Shown piece after piece: positions 38,361 to 52,990 of a stretch of DNA of 64,000 nt. The number at the start of each line of letters is the position of its first letter. Position 1 is the first letter of the stretch. Source of the stretch: Linyphia triangularis (taxonomy: Eukaryota > Arthropoda > Arachnida > Araneae > Linyphiidae); the NCBI GenBank assembly GCA_963978545.1, contig OZ021721.1:111139366-111203365 (forward strand), in the 5' to 3' direction. A program made the translations under genes and the position numbers. Below the pieces are notes generated by a model that had not been told where the DNA came from, searched no databases, and worked only from the letters and a program-made list of their open reading frames with translations.

Positions 38361-39116
38361 ACATAAGTTATAGTTTTCTGACAAAAATCCTCAATAAAAC
38401 ATTTATTTCAATAAAAATTTAAATAAATATCACAAATTGCATTGATAAGATTTATTTTATCAAATCAATAAACATCGAACTATTTTCTTTTCAAAACCTT
38501 ACTATGAAACATCATACTAAAAGATTAGTAAACAACTCAATTCTTTTTTCTTAACCATTTCATTGTGCAAGGTCATTTATTCAACAAACTGAGAACGTTC
38601 ATAATTTTAGCACGTTCATAAAGCACAAACTCTCTGAAACATCAGGAAATACTTTACTTACAGAAAATGACTAAATTTGTGTTGCCTTCGTTGATAGAGT
38701 CGGTCGTTAGAAGGTTAATGTTTCGAGCATTGCAATTCATTACACTAACAAGATTGGAATGAGTACATCTGCAGCTTATGGTGTACAAATTAAAAAGGTA
38801 TTCTGGTAATTTGCTTTGCAAACTCACTCGATTATAAAGGAAAAGAAATCAATGGCTGTTTCGTTAAAATAATGGATTTTCCTATTTTTCTATTCTCTTG
38901 TGTACAAAATAAAAAATTATTTTCACAAAGCAAATGACAAATAATTCATCACTTGTGACTGGATCCAAAACTTACAATTTTTTACGTTTCAACAGATGCG
39001 ACGTTTCTTTTAATTTCAAAAATTCGGATATTAAATGCAGACAAATAGGAAAAGTCAGAATGTATATACATGAGAAAGCTAAATAATTTGGATGTCTTAG
39101 TGCATAGTATATACTT
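38361..39116. other. No feature identified
   Basis: AT-rich DNA without supported features. Confidence 0.5.
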
Positions 39117-40128
39117 TACTGGCAATGTATTAAATGCCAGCTTTCTATAGAATGCCTGGCATTTTTAGGCAAAGTTTGAGATACGAGAATTTTTATATAC
39201 TCTGTCTAGGCATTGTATAGAATGCCAAATGACAAATCAGAAATGTATGAAATATGCCTCCGATTCGTTTCGGAAATCCCGTGGAGCCATGTTGCAACAA
39301 ATAGGTTAATTTTAATTTCGTATTTTTATAGAAAGCTACTTTGAAAATCCGTAACTAATTTTTTTTAAATTATTATTCCTAGAAGGTGACTTCCAATACG
39401 CGTAAAACTCTGCAATTTTAAACTCTAAAGTGGAAAATGAAGGATGTATTTTGGTATTGGTTTCAATGGTTACTGGAGGGAGGGGGATTGTTTTTCTTAG
39501 GGTTTTGAGAAATAAATTCATGGATTGAGGAGTTGAGGGGGGTGGTTGGAATAATGAAATTGGTTTCATGCTGATTGTATTTTACTGGGATTTTCTTGAA
39601 AAAGGCATTGGGTTGAAGGAGTGGTGTAGGTTTAATGTAGTTGTTGTATTACTGAGAAATAGGCTAGAAAATTATTTCTCAGAGAGAAATTTAAAAAAAA
39701 AAAGAGTATTTTTCGGAGTAGGGAGAAGGTTTGTTGTATTATTGTATTAACGGAAAATATTGTACTTTAATAGTATATGTTCCTTTAGTAGAGGTTTACG
39801 TAGCAGTGAATCTTTAAACGAGCGAAGCGTCAAAAACTAGAACTTATACACATTGACGGTCTCAGCAACGCGAAGGCCACGCAGCTAGTCTTCAACAAAA
39901 TGCATGCACTTTGTTTTATATAGTGTTTTTGTTTATGTATTTTTGTATGTTATTTTGTAATACAAGTTTTTTAATAGCACTTTCACTATATTTTCAAAAT
40001 AACATTTGTATTTTTGAGGAAAGTGCATTTTTTAAATTATAACCTTACCATGACCCTTTTTTTTCTCATACTTTGTCTAAACAACATCGGAATTCTATAG
40101 AATTCCGGTATTTCATATATTGCCGGTA
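39117..40128. mobile_element. Palindrome-bearing TIR element, about 1.0 kb
   Basis: TACTGGCAATGTATTAAA at the left pairs with the right end (TACCGGCAATATATGAAA read inward). The arms hold palindromes CTTTCTATAGAATGCC (about 39140), GGCATTGTATAGAATGCC (39209-39226) and a perfect GGAATTCTATAGAATTCC (40089-40106). GCAAAGTTTGAGA-type blocks follow each. The interior includes a Helitron-like fragment, a later arrival. Frames 39336-39569 and 39568-39750 on opposite strands have no domain. Confidence 0.65.
39791..39888 (+). mobile_element. Helitron-like 3' end fragment
   Basis: GTAGCAGTGAATCTTT at the start and GGCCACGCAGCTAG at the end match the 3' end of 60030-60802, which finishes TGCCACGCAGCTAG. 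The final CTAG followed by T fits Helitron termination between CTRR and T. The 5' end was not found. Confidence 0.5.
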
Positions 40129-41560
40129 CCATTTTTTGTCTGTACACAGATAAAACCAAAAGTTTGTTACAAAGTATATTTTTTTTACTCTTAGGGATAG
40201 AGCAACAATGAAAATTACTAAAATTCAATGTATATGACAAGAAACATAAATAGTGGGTTTTGATGGGTAATTTATTTTGAGACAAATAGAGAATTTTAAT
40301 TTTATACAGCCGTTATAGGGGGAAACGGCCCATTACAAAAGTATTTCTTGGAAATATTGTCAAAATATCAACACTATTGTGGTAAAGGCACAGAGATAAA
40401 TTAGTTCGTATAGTGGATTTTGTAGTATTTAAAAACACCAGATATTATACCATCCAAACTTGCCATAAATTAAAATCATAGGAATGACAGCAGCTTGAAC
40501 CACGAGTTAAATACAATTCATTTAATCAAAAAAAATTTCACAGATTACAAGTAATTTGGACTTACCCAGATAGTGGTCACAGCTACATGACCCAACATGG
40601 TCGGAAGTAGATCAAATTAAGTTTGATTTTACTAAAAGCAGGACTATGTCCCTCAGTCTAAAGAGAGTGTTGGAACTAAGAGAGCTGGGAGCGAAGTGGT
40701 TTAAAATCTAAAAGTCAATTCTTCTCATTGCTTTTTTAAAATTACTCTAAAGGTCCAGCATTGGTGGCATCATCGAGAGGTGTGTTATATTCCCTCTATT
40801 GATGATTTCCAAGAGCGAAGGTGGCACAAAAACACGCCCTTGTTCTCTGGTTGGTAGGTCGGTAGGTCTTTTTTGTGACCGGCGAGGGGGACCCTAAATT
40901 CTTAAAAACCGTCTGAAGTGTCCAAAAGGGGCGCCAATGTCCAGCTATGTCTGGCTTCCAAGACAACTGGATTTATTATCCATTCTTCTGAGGAGAGATG
41001 TTTCTTTTGATCAGTGAGACACCGAGTCTACTCGTAGTAGCTCTGAATTGACACAAGAAGGGGAAGGGGGGGGGGGAGGAAAAGTCGTAAACTTTCGGAG
41101 TCCCTCCATGAATTTCTAGTGTAATGATACATAGCTTCATCACAACTATTTTTAAAGATAACAGAAGTACAACTCTTTAAGAAATATGACACCAATTTAG
41201 AAAAGATATGCAATAAGAAAACTAATAGATAGGATATGCAATAAGCATCATAAATAGATTGATTATTATAATTTTCATATAAAAATTATTCTAATGATCA
41301 TAATAAATTATTTGCATCAAAGAAAGCATTTTTAGAAATGAAGTATTTTAGTCAAAAAAAGTATTAATTAAATGCTTTAAATAGATAGAGTCAAGCAATA
41401 TTTTACAACCTTCCAATCAGCAGCAAGCGAATTTACTTTTTTTAATAAAGATACGGCTTCCTTTATTTTAAAATATTTATGATTGAGTTAATTTTAAGGA
41501 ATGTTAAAATTTAAAATAACAAAATTTATCTCTAGAAATACTTTTGTAATTGGCCTTTAC
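40129..41560. other. Unassigned; GC-richer block at about 40560-41000
   Basis: The block contains GGTTGGTAGGTCGGTAGG (about 40848-40866), GGCGAGGGGGACCC and GTCCAGCTATGTCTGGC. It resembles neither SINE here and has no usable frame. It may be another repeat. Confidence 0.4.
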
Positions 41561-43599
41561 CCCTGCAGAAACTGTATAAAATTCAAATTCTGCAAATTTT
41601 TTTAATAAATTACTCCGAAAACACGCACTTTTCACTTTTATAATTTCAAAGTTGATTTTCAAAAATTTTGTGAGGTACACTGATCCCCATATGTGCACAA
41701 TCAATAATTGATGTTAGCATAATTTGTTAAAGATCAACATGTATATTGATTTCAATGTAAACTACAGAACAGAAAAGAATAATGAAATCTTTAAAACTCT
41801 ATTGAATAATTATGTTTAGAAATAAATCAATATTTTTTAGCAATTACAAGTATAATCTATTTCATTCGTGTATAAAAAATGTGTAAAGAGTTTTATGTTA
41901 AAAAGTAATGACTATTCTTTTTCTGCATGAATCATCAGTTTCATGTTTAAACTAAAAAATGGCATTTGATTTAATATTAATTCAAAGTGCCATAGTCATT
42001 TTACCATTCTGGACCAAGTGGATTAATATTTTATATATTACATACATTTTGCAATTTCTATTATTACCTTTGGGGTTGATTTGTTGACTGTAAGTTTTCA
42101 CGGAAGGTAAACCGTATTCATGTGTTTAAATAATTTTATTATTTAAAAGAATCTTACAAAAGTTTAAATTTATTATGAATGAATTACATTGTACATCGTA
42201 ATGTTAATTTCGATTTTTATTTAAAGACAGGAATAATATATCTTTAAGAAAATACTGAATTTAAATATATATATTTTCCTTAAGTAGATTTAAGAAAAAG
42301 CTAAGAAGTAAGTATATTTTTTTCAGTTATTCCTTAGTGTAAAGTATACTGCCATCGTAAGCTAAAAACACCCTAAATACAAAAAAAAAATTCAGATGCA
42401 TATTTTAACGATTTTGCATTCATCCTTTGAAAAAAAAATATTTTTTTATTGTTGTGTATAGCTTTATTTGACCTAAGAACTTAAACCATTCAATGAAATA
42501 AAAAGATTATTTTCTAAGGACTACTCGGGAAGTGTCAAAATATGCATTTATATATTTTTTTTAATTTAGAGCCTTTTAATTTATGATGGCAGTGTATTAA
42601 AATGATTTTTGAAGAGGCAATGCATTTGCAAATGTAAAACTTATGCATTGACTAACAATTATAATGTGACTGCACTTTTTTTAAATATATCAACAGATTT
42701 ATATTGTTCGCATTTCTTTCAAATCACTAATTTTAAACTTCGATTTTTTTTATAGTTTGATGATATTCAGAATAAAAGAAAAAATAGAGATTTCGAGATT
42801 GAATTAATGATTAAAATGCGATAGTGAAATATAATTATTTTCTTGGAATATTTATGTCTTCCTATATAGATACAATATACGTAATCATATTAATTTTTTC
42901 TTTTCTATATTCCATGTGCAAACTGCTATATTCCTTACATTATTTACAAGCCAAAGTCCTCCGATAGAATATATATACTCAGAATTTCCAACATTTCTGT
43001 TTGATCCTCAATCATATGTATTCAAGGTATGATATAAATTACTAGAGTATAATAAATATACAACCATATAATTTATATCTCTTAAACAGAAAAGTTAAAT
43101 ATTATTTTTATCCTTACATATACGAACCAAAATGATATAGCGTCAAAGTAAAAGTGGGTAGAACAACAATTATTTATAAATTGGGTCCAGGCAATGTATT
43201 ACGATATGAAATTTATACGGATGGTTGCTTGGGTTGATTGCATTTATTCACGCGCAAGTACTGAAATTGACCATGCAGTGATAAAGACATGGTACAAGTT
43301 ACTAAAATTTGTTATATAAAATGGGTTCAAAAATAACTTACTGATAAAGGTACTATAGTTACGGTTAAGATAGAGTGATGTTATGTGTTGGTCATTCTAT
43401 ATATATACTTATAAAACATCAAAAATATACATAACATTTGCAATTTTCTTATGCTTATAAACTTTGATTTTTAACATATAAGTAGTAGGGTGAGTGAAAT
43501 TTTTAAAAAACTCCAATCAGTTGGAAATTGTGCAGAAAAGTTTCTAAATTTAAAAGAAAAAAAAAGAAAAAGAAAAAAAATGAAGCAATTTTTTTTATA
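41561..43599. other. AT-rich DNA, no feature identified
   Basis: Only short frames (for example minus 41504-41704) with no recognisable features. Confidence 0.5.
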
Positions 43600-43924
43600 T
43601 CGGTTACTATTTACCCAGCAAGCAAAGAGATTAAAGGTATTGAATTTTTAGGAAATTTACAATATTTTTAGCATGTTGCCGAAATTTCAAAAACTGAAAA
43701 GAGAATCTATAATTTTGTGCCATTATGATATCATTTAAAATTAAAAATTGAAAAGAAAGCATGGAATTCCAAGAAGGAAGATTGAAAGTATCATTTGCCT
43801 TTAAAATGACAAAAATATAATAAAAAGTCAATTTTTTTTAGCGTGTGATAAAAATTTCAGATGGCATTAAGAATCTGTAATTTGTACCATTATTTTTTCT
43901 CTAATTACTATCCCAAGTGCTTAC

Positions 43925-44303
43925 AGTCACTTTAAATGCCCGCAGTCACTTGGCCACTACAAGGCCGGTAGCGATGGTCATTTGAGAAGCGGCACCCAGT
44001 GGTATGGCCGACCAAACGGTATAGTGGTAAGCGTGCTAGCTTCTAGACCGCGAGGTTGCGGGTTCGAGTCCCGTGTTTGGCATGGGTGTTTGTAAATGTA
44101 TGTTGGCTTGTCTAAAGACGAATGTTTCAACGCATTATAGCCCTCGTGTTGCTGACGGCGCCAGATAATCTGAAAACAACCAACCAACCCTGTGGGATGG
44201 CCATCGTTGCCCCTTACTTAGGACATCCATGTCTTCCTGGATTCGAACGGAGACTCACCAGGGTGGTAGTTTGATGTGCTAACTACTACACTGAATTGGT
44301 GAC
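43925..44303 (-). mobile_element. Second tRNA-derived SINE family, split by a SINE
   Basis: On the minus strand CAGTGTAGTAGTTAGC (about 44279-44294) is a box A-like word and GTTCGAATCC (44239-44248) a good box B, spaced as in a tRNA. The body continues through GGGGCAACGATGGCC, is interrupted by SINE copy 4, and resumes on the far side to about 43925. Its sequence differs from the main SINE family. Outer target duplication not resolved. Confidence 0.65.
44007..44188 (+). mobile_element. tRNA-derived SINE, copy 4
   Basis: GCCGACCAAACGG, box A ATAGTGGTAAGCGTG, box B GGTTCGAGTCC, tail (CAAC)n. The flanks CCAGTGGTATG (43996-44006) and CCTGTGGGATG (44189-44199) are an imperfect 11-bp duplication, suggesting an older insertion than copies 1-3. 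The minus frame at 43978-44187 is SINE-derived. Confidence 0.9.
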
Positions 44304-44900
44304 ATTTTTATCATAATAAATTCCCAAAATAATAAATACTGCCACTAAAGAATCAATGAACTCCCAGGAAAAAAGGGAGGGGGTCATTTTCAGTTAAAAT
44401 GTTACAAAAACTGTAAAAAGAAAATTTTACGCGTTGATGGTATATTTGTCAGATTGCAATAGAAATTTTTAATTTGTGTCATTATGAGGCCCCTAATATT
44501 CAAAAATTGCCTGACAGTTTTTCAAGCTTATAAAAAATTCAGATTGCGAGAGAAAAATTAATAATTTGTCTAATTACGATATCACTTACATTTATAAATT
44601 GTCATTACAGAATGAACAACCTCCCAGAAAGAAAGGCAGGGTCATTTTTTGTACAAAAATATTAAAAGAATGATAAAAAAAAAATTACCATAAAATGAGT
44701 AGAACTCAGCAAATCCTTGAAAACATTTCAAAACATCGAGACTTTAGGGACACTTTTTGAAGCGAAGGTAGATAAGACATTTTGTTCCAGTAGAGGATGC
44801 CTTTACTTTAATCCAATGATATGTTGTTTCTGAACGAGCATACGAAAATGACCCCTTCATCTTCTTTTTAAAAGGATTTTGATTCTCTCATGACAATTTT

Positions 44901-47721
44901 TTAATGTTAGTAATATCATAGAGACACATATTACCATTTTTTAACGCAATTTGAAATTTTTTGTCCCATGCTAAAAAAATCGTAAATTTCATAAAATTCT
45001 CCTTACCCTTTAATCAATTTTCGAGTTAGGTAAATATAAAATAATTTCAAAATTTTTGGTTGCATTGTTCTTGTCTTTAAATTTAGAAACTTTTTTGTGC
45101 TATTTCCAACAGATTTCAAATTCGACCCACTCTAATAAGTAGCATCCGTAACACTTATTTTTCGAAATATGTTATTAAAATTCCTGTGCAATTTTGTCAC
45201 TACAGGCTACAAAAGTTGTGTTCCTTACATGAAGAAGAGTGACAGATAATATTTAAGTTAGAAAGTTTACTTTTAGTTTTTAGTTTTAAATCCTGATATC
45301 TATCAGTTGAACCATTAAGTGTAAAGAAAGCTACAGGTTATGATTTAATAAACAGTCATATGATGTATGTTGTTTTAACCCAAAAATTTACAAATAATCG
45401 ATTTTTAGTTTATTATTGTTTATCAAAATTTAAATTCTCCCCTTCAAAAGGATACCTCATTTGTAATGATACTTCAAATAGAAGAATTTTGAAAAAAATT
45501 TTAAGACAAAATTGGTAACTCTTAGTGTAAGTAATTTTTTTTTTTTAATGCTTTATTTTTAAACTACATTTTTCATTAGTCATGTACCTTTTTCTCAGAA
45601 ACTGAGAAAACTATCATCCTAAAACTTCTATTACATATTCGTTTTATATATTTGTACATACTGAAGTGAGATTTTGTTGCTAATTTAAAATATTTTTTGT
45701 TTTGGCTTTTTTCGGGAGAAAAAATTGTGATTTTTAACAAATTAACAATACCGGTATAGAGGGTACCAACTCCCCTTCAATAAAACAAACATTAAATTTC
45801 TGACGACGCAAACTAAATTTGCATAACCAGTTGGTAGGCCTTTTTTTTTTAAATTCTAAACTCTTTTCTTCAATTCATTTACAATTCTATTAAGGGAGTA
45901 AATTCATATTAAATAAAACCCTTAATCTATTTACAGCAATGTATATTTTTAATAATAGATCAAAATCAAACATTTTTTACTTTTTTTTAAATAAACAGTC
46001 ACAATATTCAACAATATCCCAAATTACCTGTAAAAATGTATCAAGACCATATTTAAGAGTCTGTAAATTTATTATTTTATATTAACTCTTTGCTATTAGT
46101 ACGTGTTGAGCACATCTAGAATATGGGTACATATTTTACAACTAAATTATTTGATACATGTTTTACTGTTAAAGATCTGTTTCACAGATTCTTAAGTGAA
46201 CTTCAATAAAAAATAATTCATAATTGATAACTTCTGTTAATTTCACCGTAATAAACGAAAACTAATTGAGCTCTTTGAACGTTTAAAATTAACCTAAATG
46301 TAATGTTTAAAGTCGTATTTGAATTAAAGTTGATATTAGTTAAGTGTTTATAGTGGCTTCATTGTAAAAAAAATCGAGATTTTTTTTTTTTTAACTATTT
46401 TCTTAGCATGAATTTCTAATTTTAACAAAAATGTAACGACGCAATTCTTGAAAAAATTCTATAAATTGCTGCAACAAGTATTAAGAAACGCAAAAGAGAA
46501 CGCACCGATAGAAACGTGTGTAAAAGCAGCTTTTTAGAGATAGTCACCAAATCTTGATATAATGCATTAAACTGGTCAGACTGTGGTAGCTCACTCAGAA
46601 GAATTTAAAACTTTACTAATGCCACTGTCGGGAGGATGCTCGGAGGGAGGGGGGAAAGAGCCACTTAAACGCAAACATAAAATAAAAGACATGATTGTGT
46701 TTGACATCCCCTTCATTTGATGAATGCATTGGACTTTGACTAAACTAATAATTAAAACCATTTTCATTCGCTTTTATCTGAGCAAAATAAGTTAACTTTG
46801 ATTATTTAAATATCATTAAATACTTATTTTTAACCTTAATGCTAATATTTTACTGAGCAATAAAATGCATTGTCATCAATAATGATTCTATCTGTCAAGT
46901 TTCAGATAGATTGGATGACGGCAAGTGGGATAATTAGCCCTCCTCAGACTTTCCAGCCACACATAAAATCGAAGTCTATACAAAGAATATAAAAACTAAT
47001 GAAATTTATTGAGTTATCACTAATCATGTATTGTCTTATCTCTTTAATCAATTTAAAAAGTTATTTGTTCTGATTAAAATTAAAGTTATAAAATTCTAAT
47101 GATATTTTATTGGTAATATTAAATTTTTCAGGTTCATTTTATTACTTTATAAACAGGAAACTAAGTTGGATATTTCTCTTGCCACGTAAAACTTCCGACT
47201 TTTCAGCTTATAAATAAAATATATCTCACTCTAACATAGAGAAATTGTAACAAAAGCTGAATACTCTACAAACTAATTTGCAATAACTATGCACTGCGAT
47301 TGTTATAACTAATTATGCAACTTTTGCACGAAATCGTAAATCTATCCTTGCTACGCAAATCTACGTTTATCATGCCTACTTGCTACCCAAAGCTGTTTGA
47401 ATTCATTTCAGCAACTTCAAAGCTTCTGAAACATTTTGTCCTTGAAATCGATACACTTTTCTATTTGAAGTAGAATTGCTCCACTGCAGTGGAGTTAGTG
47501 TGATATTAAGTGGATTTACAGACTCCACATAAACTCAAACGCTTTGAAATTAGATTTTGCTCTCACTCTTAATCCGTCGACTCATGAAATCTTTAGAAAA
47601 ATGACGTTATGAAAGAATTAGACAAAACCAATAACATGAAATTTATACAATAATAATCTTGATGAAATTAAGTTGAATATTTCTTATTTATGGTGAATTC
47701 ATTTACGTTGACTAGTAAAGT

Positions 47722-47722
<1 letters not shown>
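44901..47722. other. AT-rich DNA, no feature identified
   Basis: No frame or repeat boundary could be supported. Confidence 0.5.

Positions 47723-47785
<63 letters not shown>
47723..47785. repeat. (GT)n(AT)n microsatellite, 63 bp
   Basis: A few GT units run into uninterrupted AT. The overlapping minus frame (47712-47894) is an artefact. Confidence 0.95.
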
Positions 47786-47791
<6 letters not shown>

Positions 47792-48059
47792 CATGTATTA
47801 GCATTGGAATCGTCAATGTAGCTATTAGATTGCTCTCGTAAGTTCTACGGTTAGCGAGAACCAATTGGAACATTGTAGAACGTAACTCAAACACATATAA
47901 GCTGCTTAATCCGTTTTGACTCCACCTCTTAGAATATCAAATCTTGACTAGTGATTGCATCACCCACTTCACTCAGAGCCTCTCTGACAATAGATTTTTA
48001 TATTTGTTTAATATCGGCTGCTTTTTTATATCTTAAGAGTGTCAACACTATTTTACGGT

Positions 48060-49228
<1,169 letters not shown>

Positions 49229-50078
49229 AAGTATGATTTTAGCTGTTTTGAATTCTACAATAAATTCAAACGATTGTTCGCACTAATGAAGATTGTTAAG
49301 GTATACATTTACTTTAGTAATTGCGAAATTTAAATCAAGTCCGTGGTTTCGTTTTTTTTGTTTTAAAGTATTCCCGAATTCATTATCTTTAAAATGATAC
49401 CATTTTCTTTCTGAGATTCAAATTACAGTGGGTTTTGTTGACCTGTTTTGTATCACATTAATAAATTTTATAAACTTTAAAAGCGTTTTCTGAAGAATGA
49501 AATTTTGGTGTTATATGAATTTACCCCAACGGTCACAACTTCATTTTAAATGGCTCGATTTACAAAATTCTAATTTTGTTTTGTAGACAGTAGTTGTGAA
49601 TGTGTTTCCATCTAGAATCTAATATATATTGTTATAAATATATTTTTATAGGCATTTTATCTTAATATTTTGTTAAAAACTATGCATTTTTAAAACCTTT
49701 TATTTAAAAACTTATAATTAAATAAATATTGAAGCCAAATTCACAATTCTTTATGGAAACATGCGTCAATATAATATATTTTATTTGCAATAAAAATCAT
49801 ACCTCTAAGTTAATTACAAGTTTATTTATGTCGTACTAATAATGTCCCAATTAGTAATTTTAACTGCAATTAGCTAATTAAAAAATTAAGGGGAAAAATT
49901 TTAGATACAAAAATGCATAGTTTTTAATTCTGATACACTGCTAAAAAGTTTGAATTTATAACATAAAAATTAAAGAAAAGCATCTCAATTGTAAATTTTT
50001 ACCATAAGTATGAGTTTAGCTGTTTTGAATTCTACAGTGAATTCAAATGATTGTTAGCATTAATAAAGATTGTTATCG
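49229..50078. repeat. TIR element copy 2 inside about 70-bp direct repeats
   Basis: GTATGATTTTAGCTGTTTTG, GAATTCTACA and GATTGTT (about 49229-49298) recur at 50007-50078 on the other side of the transposon copy. The duplication is far longer than any transposon target duplication. Confidence 0.8.
49297..50006. mobile_element. Non-autonomous DNA transposon (copy 2)
   Basis: Aligns with 4022-4749 along its length and in the same orientation. The ends TAAGGTATACATTTAC and its degenerate inverted match near 49990-50006 have decayed relative to copy 1, so this copy is probably older. No coding sequence. Confidence 0.75.
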
Positions 50079-50790
50079 CATTTAATAAAGATTCACTTAG
50101 AGGGAAGGTTTTAAAAGAACCTTTTTAAGGCTTTGCTTTATATACAATTTAAATATTGTAGATATTTGAAACAATGCATTATATTTAAAAGTAACTTAAA
50201 TGCTTTATATTTTATATAATAACAGAGAAAGAGGTATGTTTATGTTTTTTAATGTGCTGGCTTAGTACTTATCATAATTTTAAACTTAATGTAGAAGTGC
50301 AAATTATTCATCAGCAATGGAATATTGATGATATGATGATGAATGATACTGATGAAATGATACTGATAAAAACAAATTGAAAAAAGAAATCCTTACGCAA
50401 TAAGGGAATGAGTTTTTACTCGCAAAAATTATTTAAAAATAAATTATGTCTATCTAATAAATTCATTCGTCTTGAACTTACCGATTATAAACATTAAAAT
50501 GTAGACTTTCATTTAAAAGTAATATTTTTATCATAGATATACGGGTGTTACTGAGAAAGAAATTACATAAAAAATTAGACAAAAAATTCGACTAAAATTT
50601 ATTAATTTAACCTTATTATGTTTTATAAAGCAGCTATAATTTATAATACCTTTCAATAAGTTAACTGCAAAATGTGCTGTGAAAATAACAAGCTAAGTGA
50701 AAACTATTAATGGATTAGAAGTTGGTAGAATAAGTGATGTTGCCGGACACCACTCCAACTTCCAATGACATAAAGAAGGGGTCAATCCAT
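50079..50790. other. No feature identified
   Basis: AT-rich. GATGATATGATGATGAATGATACTGATG near 50320-50370 is a short simple repeat. Confidence 0.45.
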
Positions 50791-50920
50791 TTAATTTTTC
50801 AACTTACTAAAACATTTTAATTAACCCTCATTTCTATTTTTCTTAGAAGGGTGCTGATTCCCTAATGAGATTTTATCAACTTTAATAACAAAATTAATGA
50901 TCAACAATACCAATTTGAAA

Positions 50921-50955
<35 letters not shown>

Positions 50956-51575
50956 CGATTTAGTATAGCAATCATACTGGATACAGATAAGTGAGTGCAT
51001 GCTACTACACTACGATGCATGGCTATGAAAATAATTTATTGTAATTAGTTCCTTGAAACCTTACAATTCTTGATGACCCCTTCTTTTTAATTTTAGATGC
51101 ATCAAACCTATTTAATAAATAGATAAATATTTAAAGCTTATTGATGATAAATTTAATTTTTCAACTTACTAAAACATTTTATTTATCAAAATTTACAAAA
51201 ATCATAAAGTCCTAATAATTTGATGCCACTTAGATTTATGTAATTTGTTTACATATATTAACGGAAACCGACCCTCATCTCTATTTTTCTTAGAAAGGTG
51301 CTGATTCCCTAATGAGATTTTATCAACCTTAATAACAAAATTAATGATCAACAATACCAATTTGAAAGCTGTTTTTTTTTTAATTCGATTTAGTCCAGCA
51401 ATCATACTGGATACAGATAAGTGAGTGCATTTTACTGCACTACGATGCAAGGCTATGAAAATAATTTATTGTAATTAGTTCCTTGAAACCTTACAATTCT
51501 TGATGACCCCTTCTTTTTAATTTTAGATACATCACTCCTATTTAATAAATAGATAAATATTTCAATCTTATTGAG
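50791..51575. repeat. Two-copy duplication, 362-bp offset
   Basis: Copies from 50791 and 51153 share TTTCAACTTACTAAAACATT, GGTGCTGATTCCCTAATGAG, ACTGGATACAGATAAGTGAG and CCTTACAATTCTTGATGACC. Copy 2 carries about 80 extra bases near its start, and copy 1 has a 30-base T-run (about 50922-50951). The 82-codon minus frame at 51202-51450 is internal to the repeat. Confidence 0.88.
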
Positions 51576-52075
51576 CCTCTGAAATACAATATATAAGTAA
51601 TAACCGCTAACATTTGCATTTATTTTCTATTTTGTTCGCATATAAATACTGTTAAAATCTTCCAAAAACAATTGAAGACTAGAAATGGAAAATTACCTAA
51701 GTACCAAAAAAATCGAAAATCTCTTTTTTACGGAAAAATATCCTAAAACAAAGCTAAACAAAGTAGAGAATGCCCAAAGTGCGAACTCCAGTAGCAATAG
51801 TTCAAATTCAATCTGATACTTAGTCATAGCCTTAAGTACTTATACGAGTGTTTATAATTTTTCGACTCGACTGAAAAATTTTCTTTTATGGACCTAGGTC
51901 GCTTTCTCTTTCTAGTCCTCAATTTATGTGCCTGCAATCAAGAATCTGCAAAAACTCTTACCGTATCAATATTCATCTCATCATTTTCATCCCCATGTAC
52001 AAAACCAAATTCTTATCCATCTCTTAAAAGCTAGATAAAAATCGGATAATCTATTATTCCTCTATTACTGATGGA
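51576..52075. other. No feature identified
   Basis: Unremarkable AT-rich DNA. Confidence 0.45.
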
Positions 52076-52387
52076 TTGAGAAATGGTGATCATCTGTGCT
52101 CTTCCCAAAATCACGCAAGGATAGGTTTTCCTCATCCCAGACCAGTTATTATGAAAGAGCCGACCAACCTTATAAAGGATAGAAGTCACCGGAAAAGAAA
52201 AAATCGGATCTTCGTCTTCGTCTGTGATTTGTTTCGGTATTTATTCGGCTGGCCGCCAAAGTGTACAGATGAATTCTTATTTTTTTATTTATCTTCCATG
52301 AAAAACGAAACATATGCAGTAGTCTTGCATTCCGAGAAGTTGTTTAATGATATGCCATTCTACTGTGATTGCTTCAGTATCGGATGA
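52076..52387 (+). CDS. Unrecognised 103-codon frame (doubtful)
   Basis: The second longest frame in the window. Residues 1-50 are basic and Pro/His-rich; 45-60 and 65-75 are hydrophobic and aromatic; cysteines lie at 8, 50, 63, 96 and 98. No signal peptide, domain or family recognised. The sequence is less AT-rich than its flanks. No convincing splice sites were identified. It could be a fragment of an exon or a chance frame. Confidence 0.15.
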   Translation: MRNGDHLCSSQNHARIGFPHPRPVIMKEPTNLIKDRSHRKRKNRIFVFVCDLFRYLFGWPPKCTDEFLFFYLSSMKNETYAVVLHSEKLFNDMPFYCDCFSIG

Positions 52388-52394
52388 TTAAGAT

Positions 52395-52990
52395 TTCTCC
52401 ATTTAATATTATTATTATTATTATTATGTAATCTAGTTTGTGGGATATGATATGTGAAATAATTATTGGATAATGTGTTTGTTATGATATTTATTGTGAA
52501 AAGTGATTTTTGTAATATTTATTGTGTAATATGGTTTTTGTAATATTTATACCGTAGTATATCAGGTAATATTTATGTTGTTATTTAGTTCCTGTAATAA
52601 TAATTGTCTAAGAGGGTTTATGAAACATGTTTATAATATGGCTTGTGTGATGTTCATTGTGTAAAGGGATTTGTGTAATATTAATTATACATTATGGCTT
52701 GTGTAATATATATTGTAAAATATGGTTTGTGTAAAATTTATTGTAAAATATGGCTTGTGTAATATTTACTGTACAATATGGTTTGTGTAATACTTATATC
52801 GAAATATTATTTGTGTAATATATATATGTTATAATTTAAGTTGTGTGATATTGATTGTGTGATGTAATTTGTGTAATATATATGTTATAATTTAATTTGT
52901 GTGATATTGATTGTGTGATGTAATTTGTGTAATATTTCTGTGGCGATAAGGTTTAAGTAATATTTATGTTATATTTTTTTTTTGTATTAT
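52395..52990. repeat. Degenerate minisatellite, about 25-27-bp unit
   Basis: Variants of TTTGTGTAATATTTATTGT followed by AAAATATGG recur some twenty times, after a short (ATT)n at about 52408-52427. Non-coding. Confidence 0.85.

Larger units (their letters stand above)
43600..44900. repeat. Diverged tandem repeat, about 250-bp spacing, with SINE insertions
   Basis: GAATCTRTAATTTTGTGCCATTAT-type blocks occur near 43704, 43873, 44463 and 44551, and CTCCCAGGAAA...GGGTCATTTT near 44361 and 44613 (about 254 bp apart). Two SINEs interrupt the array. Non-coding. Confidence 0.55.

Noticed and set aside
49229..50078. LTR retrotransposon with about 70-bp LTRs
   Set aside because: The direct repeats are too short, lack TG...CA ends, and enclose a TIR element that occurs elsewhere with different flanks.
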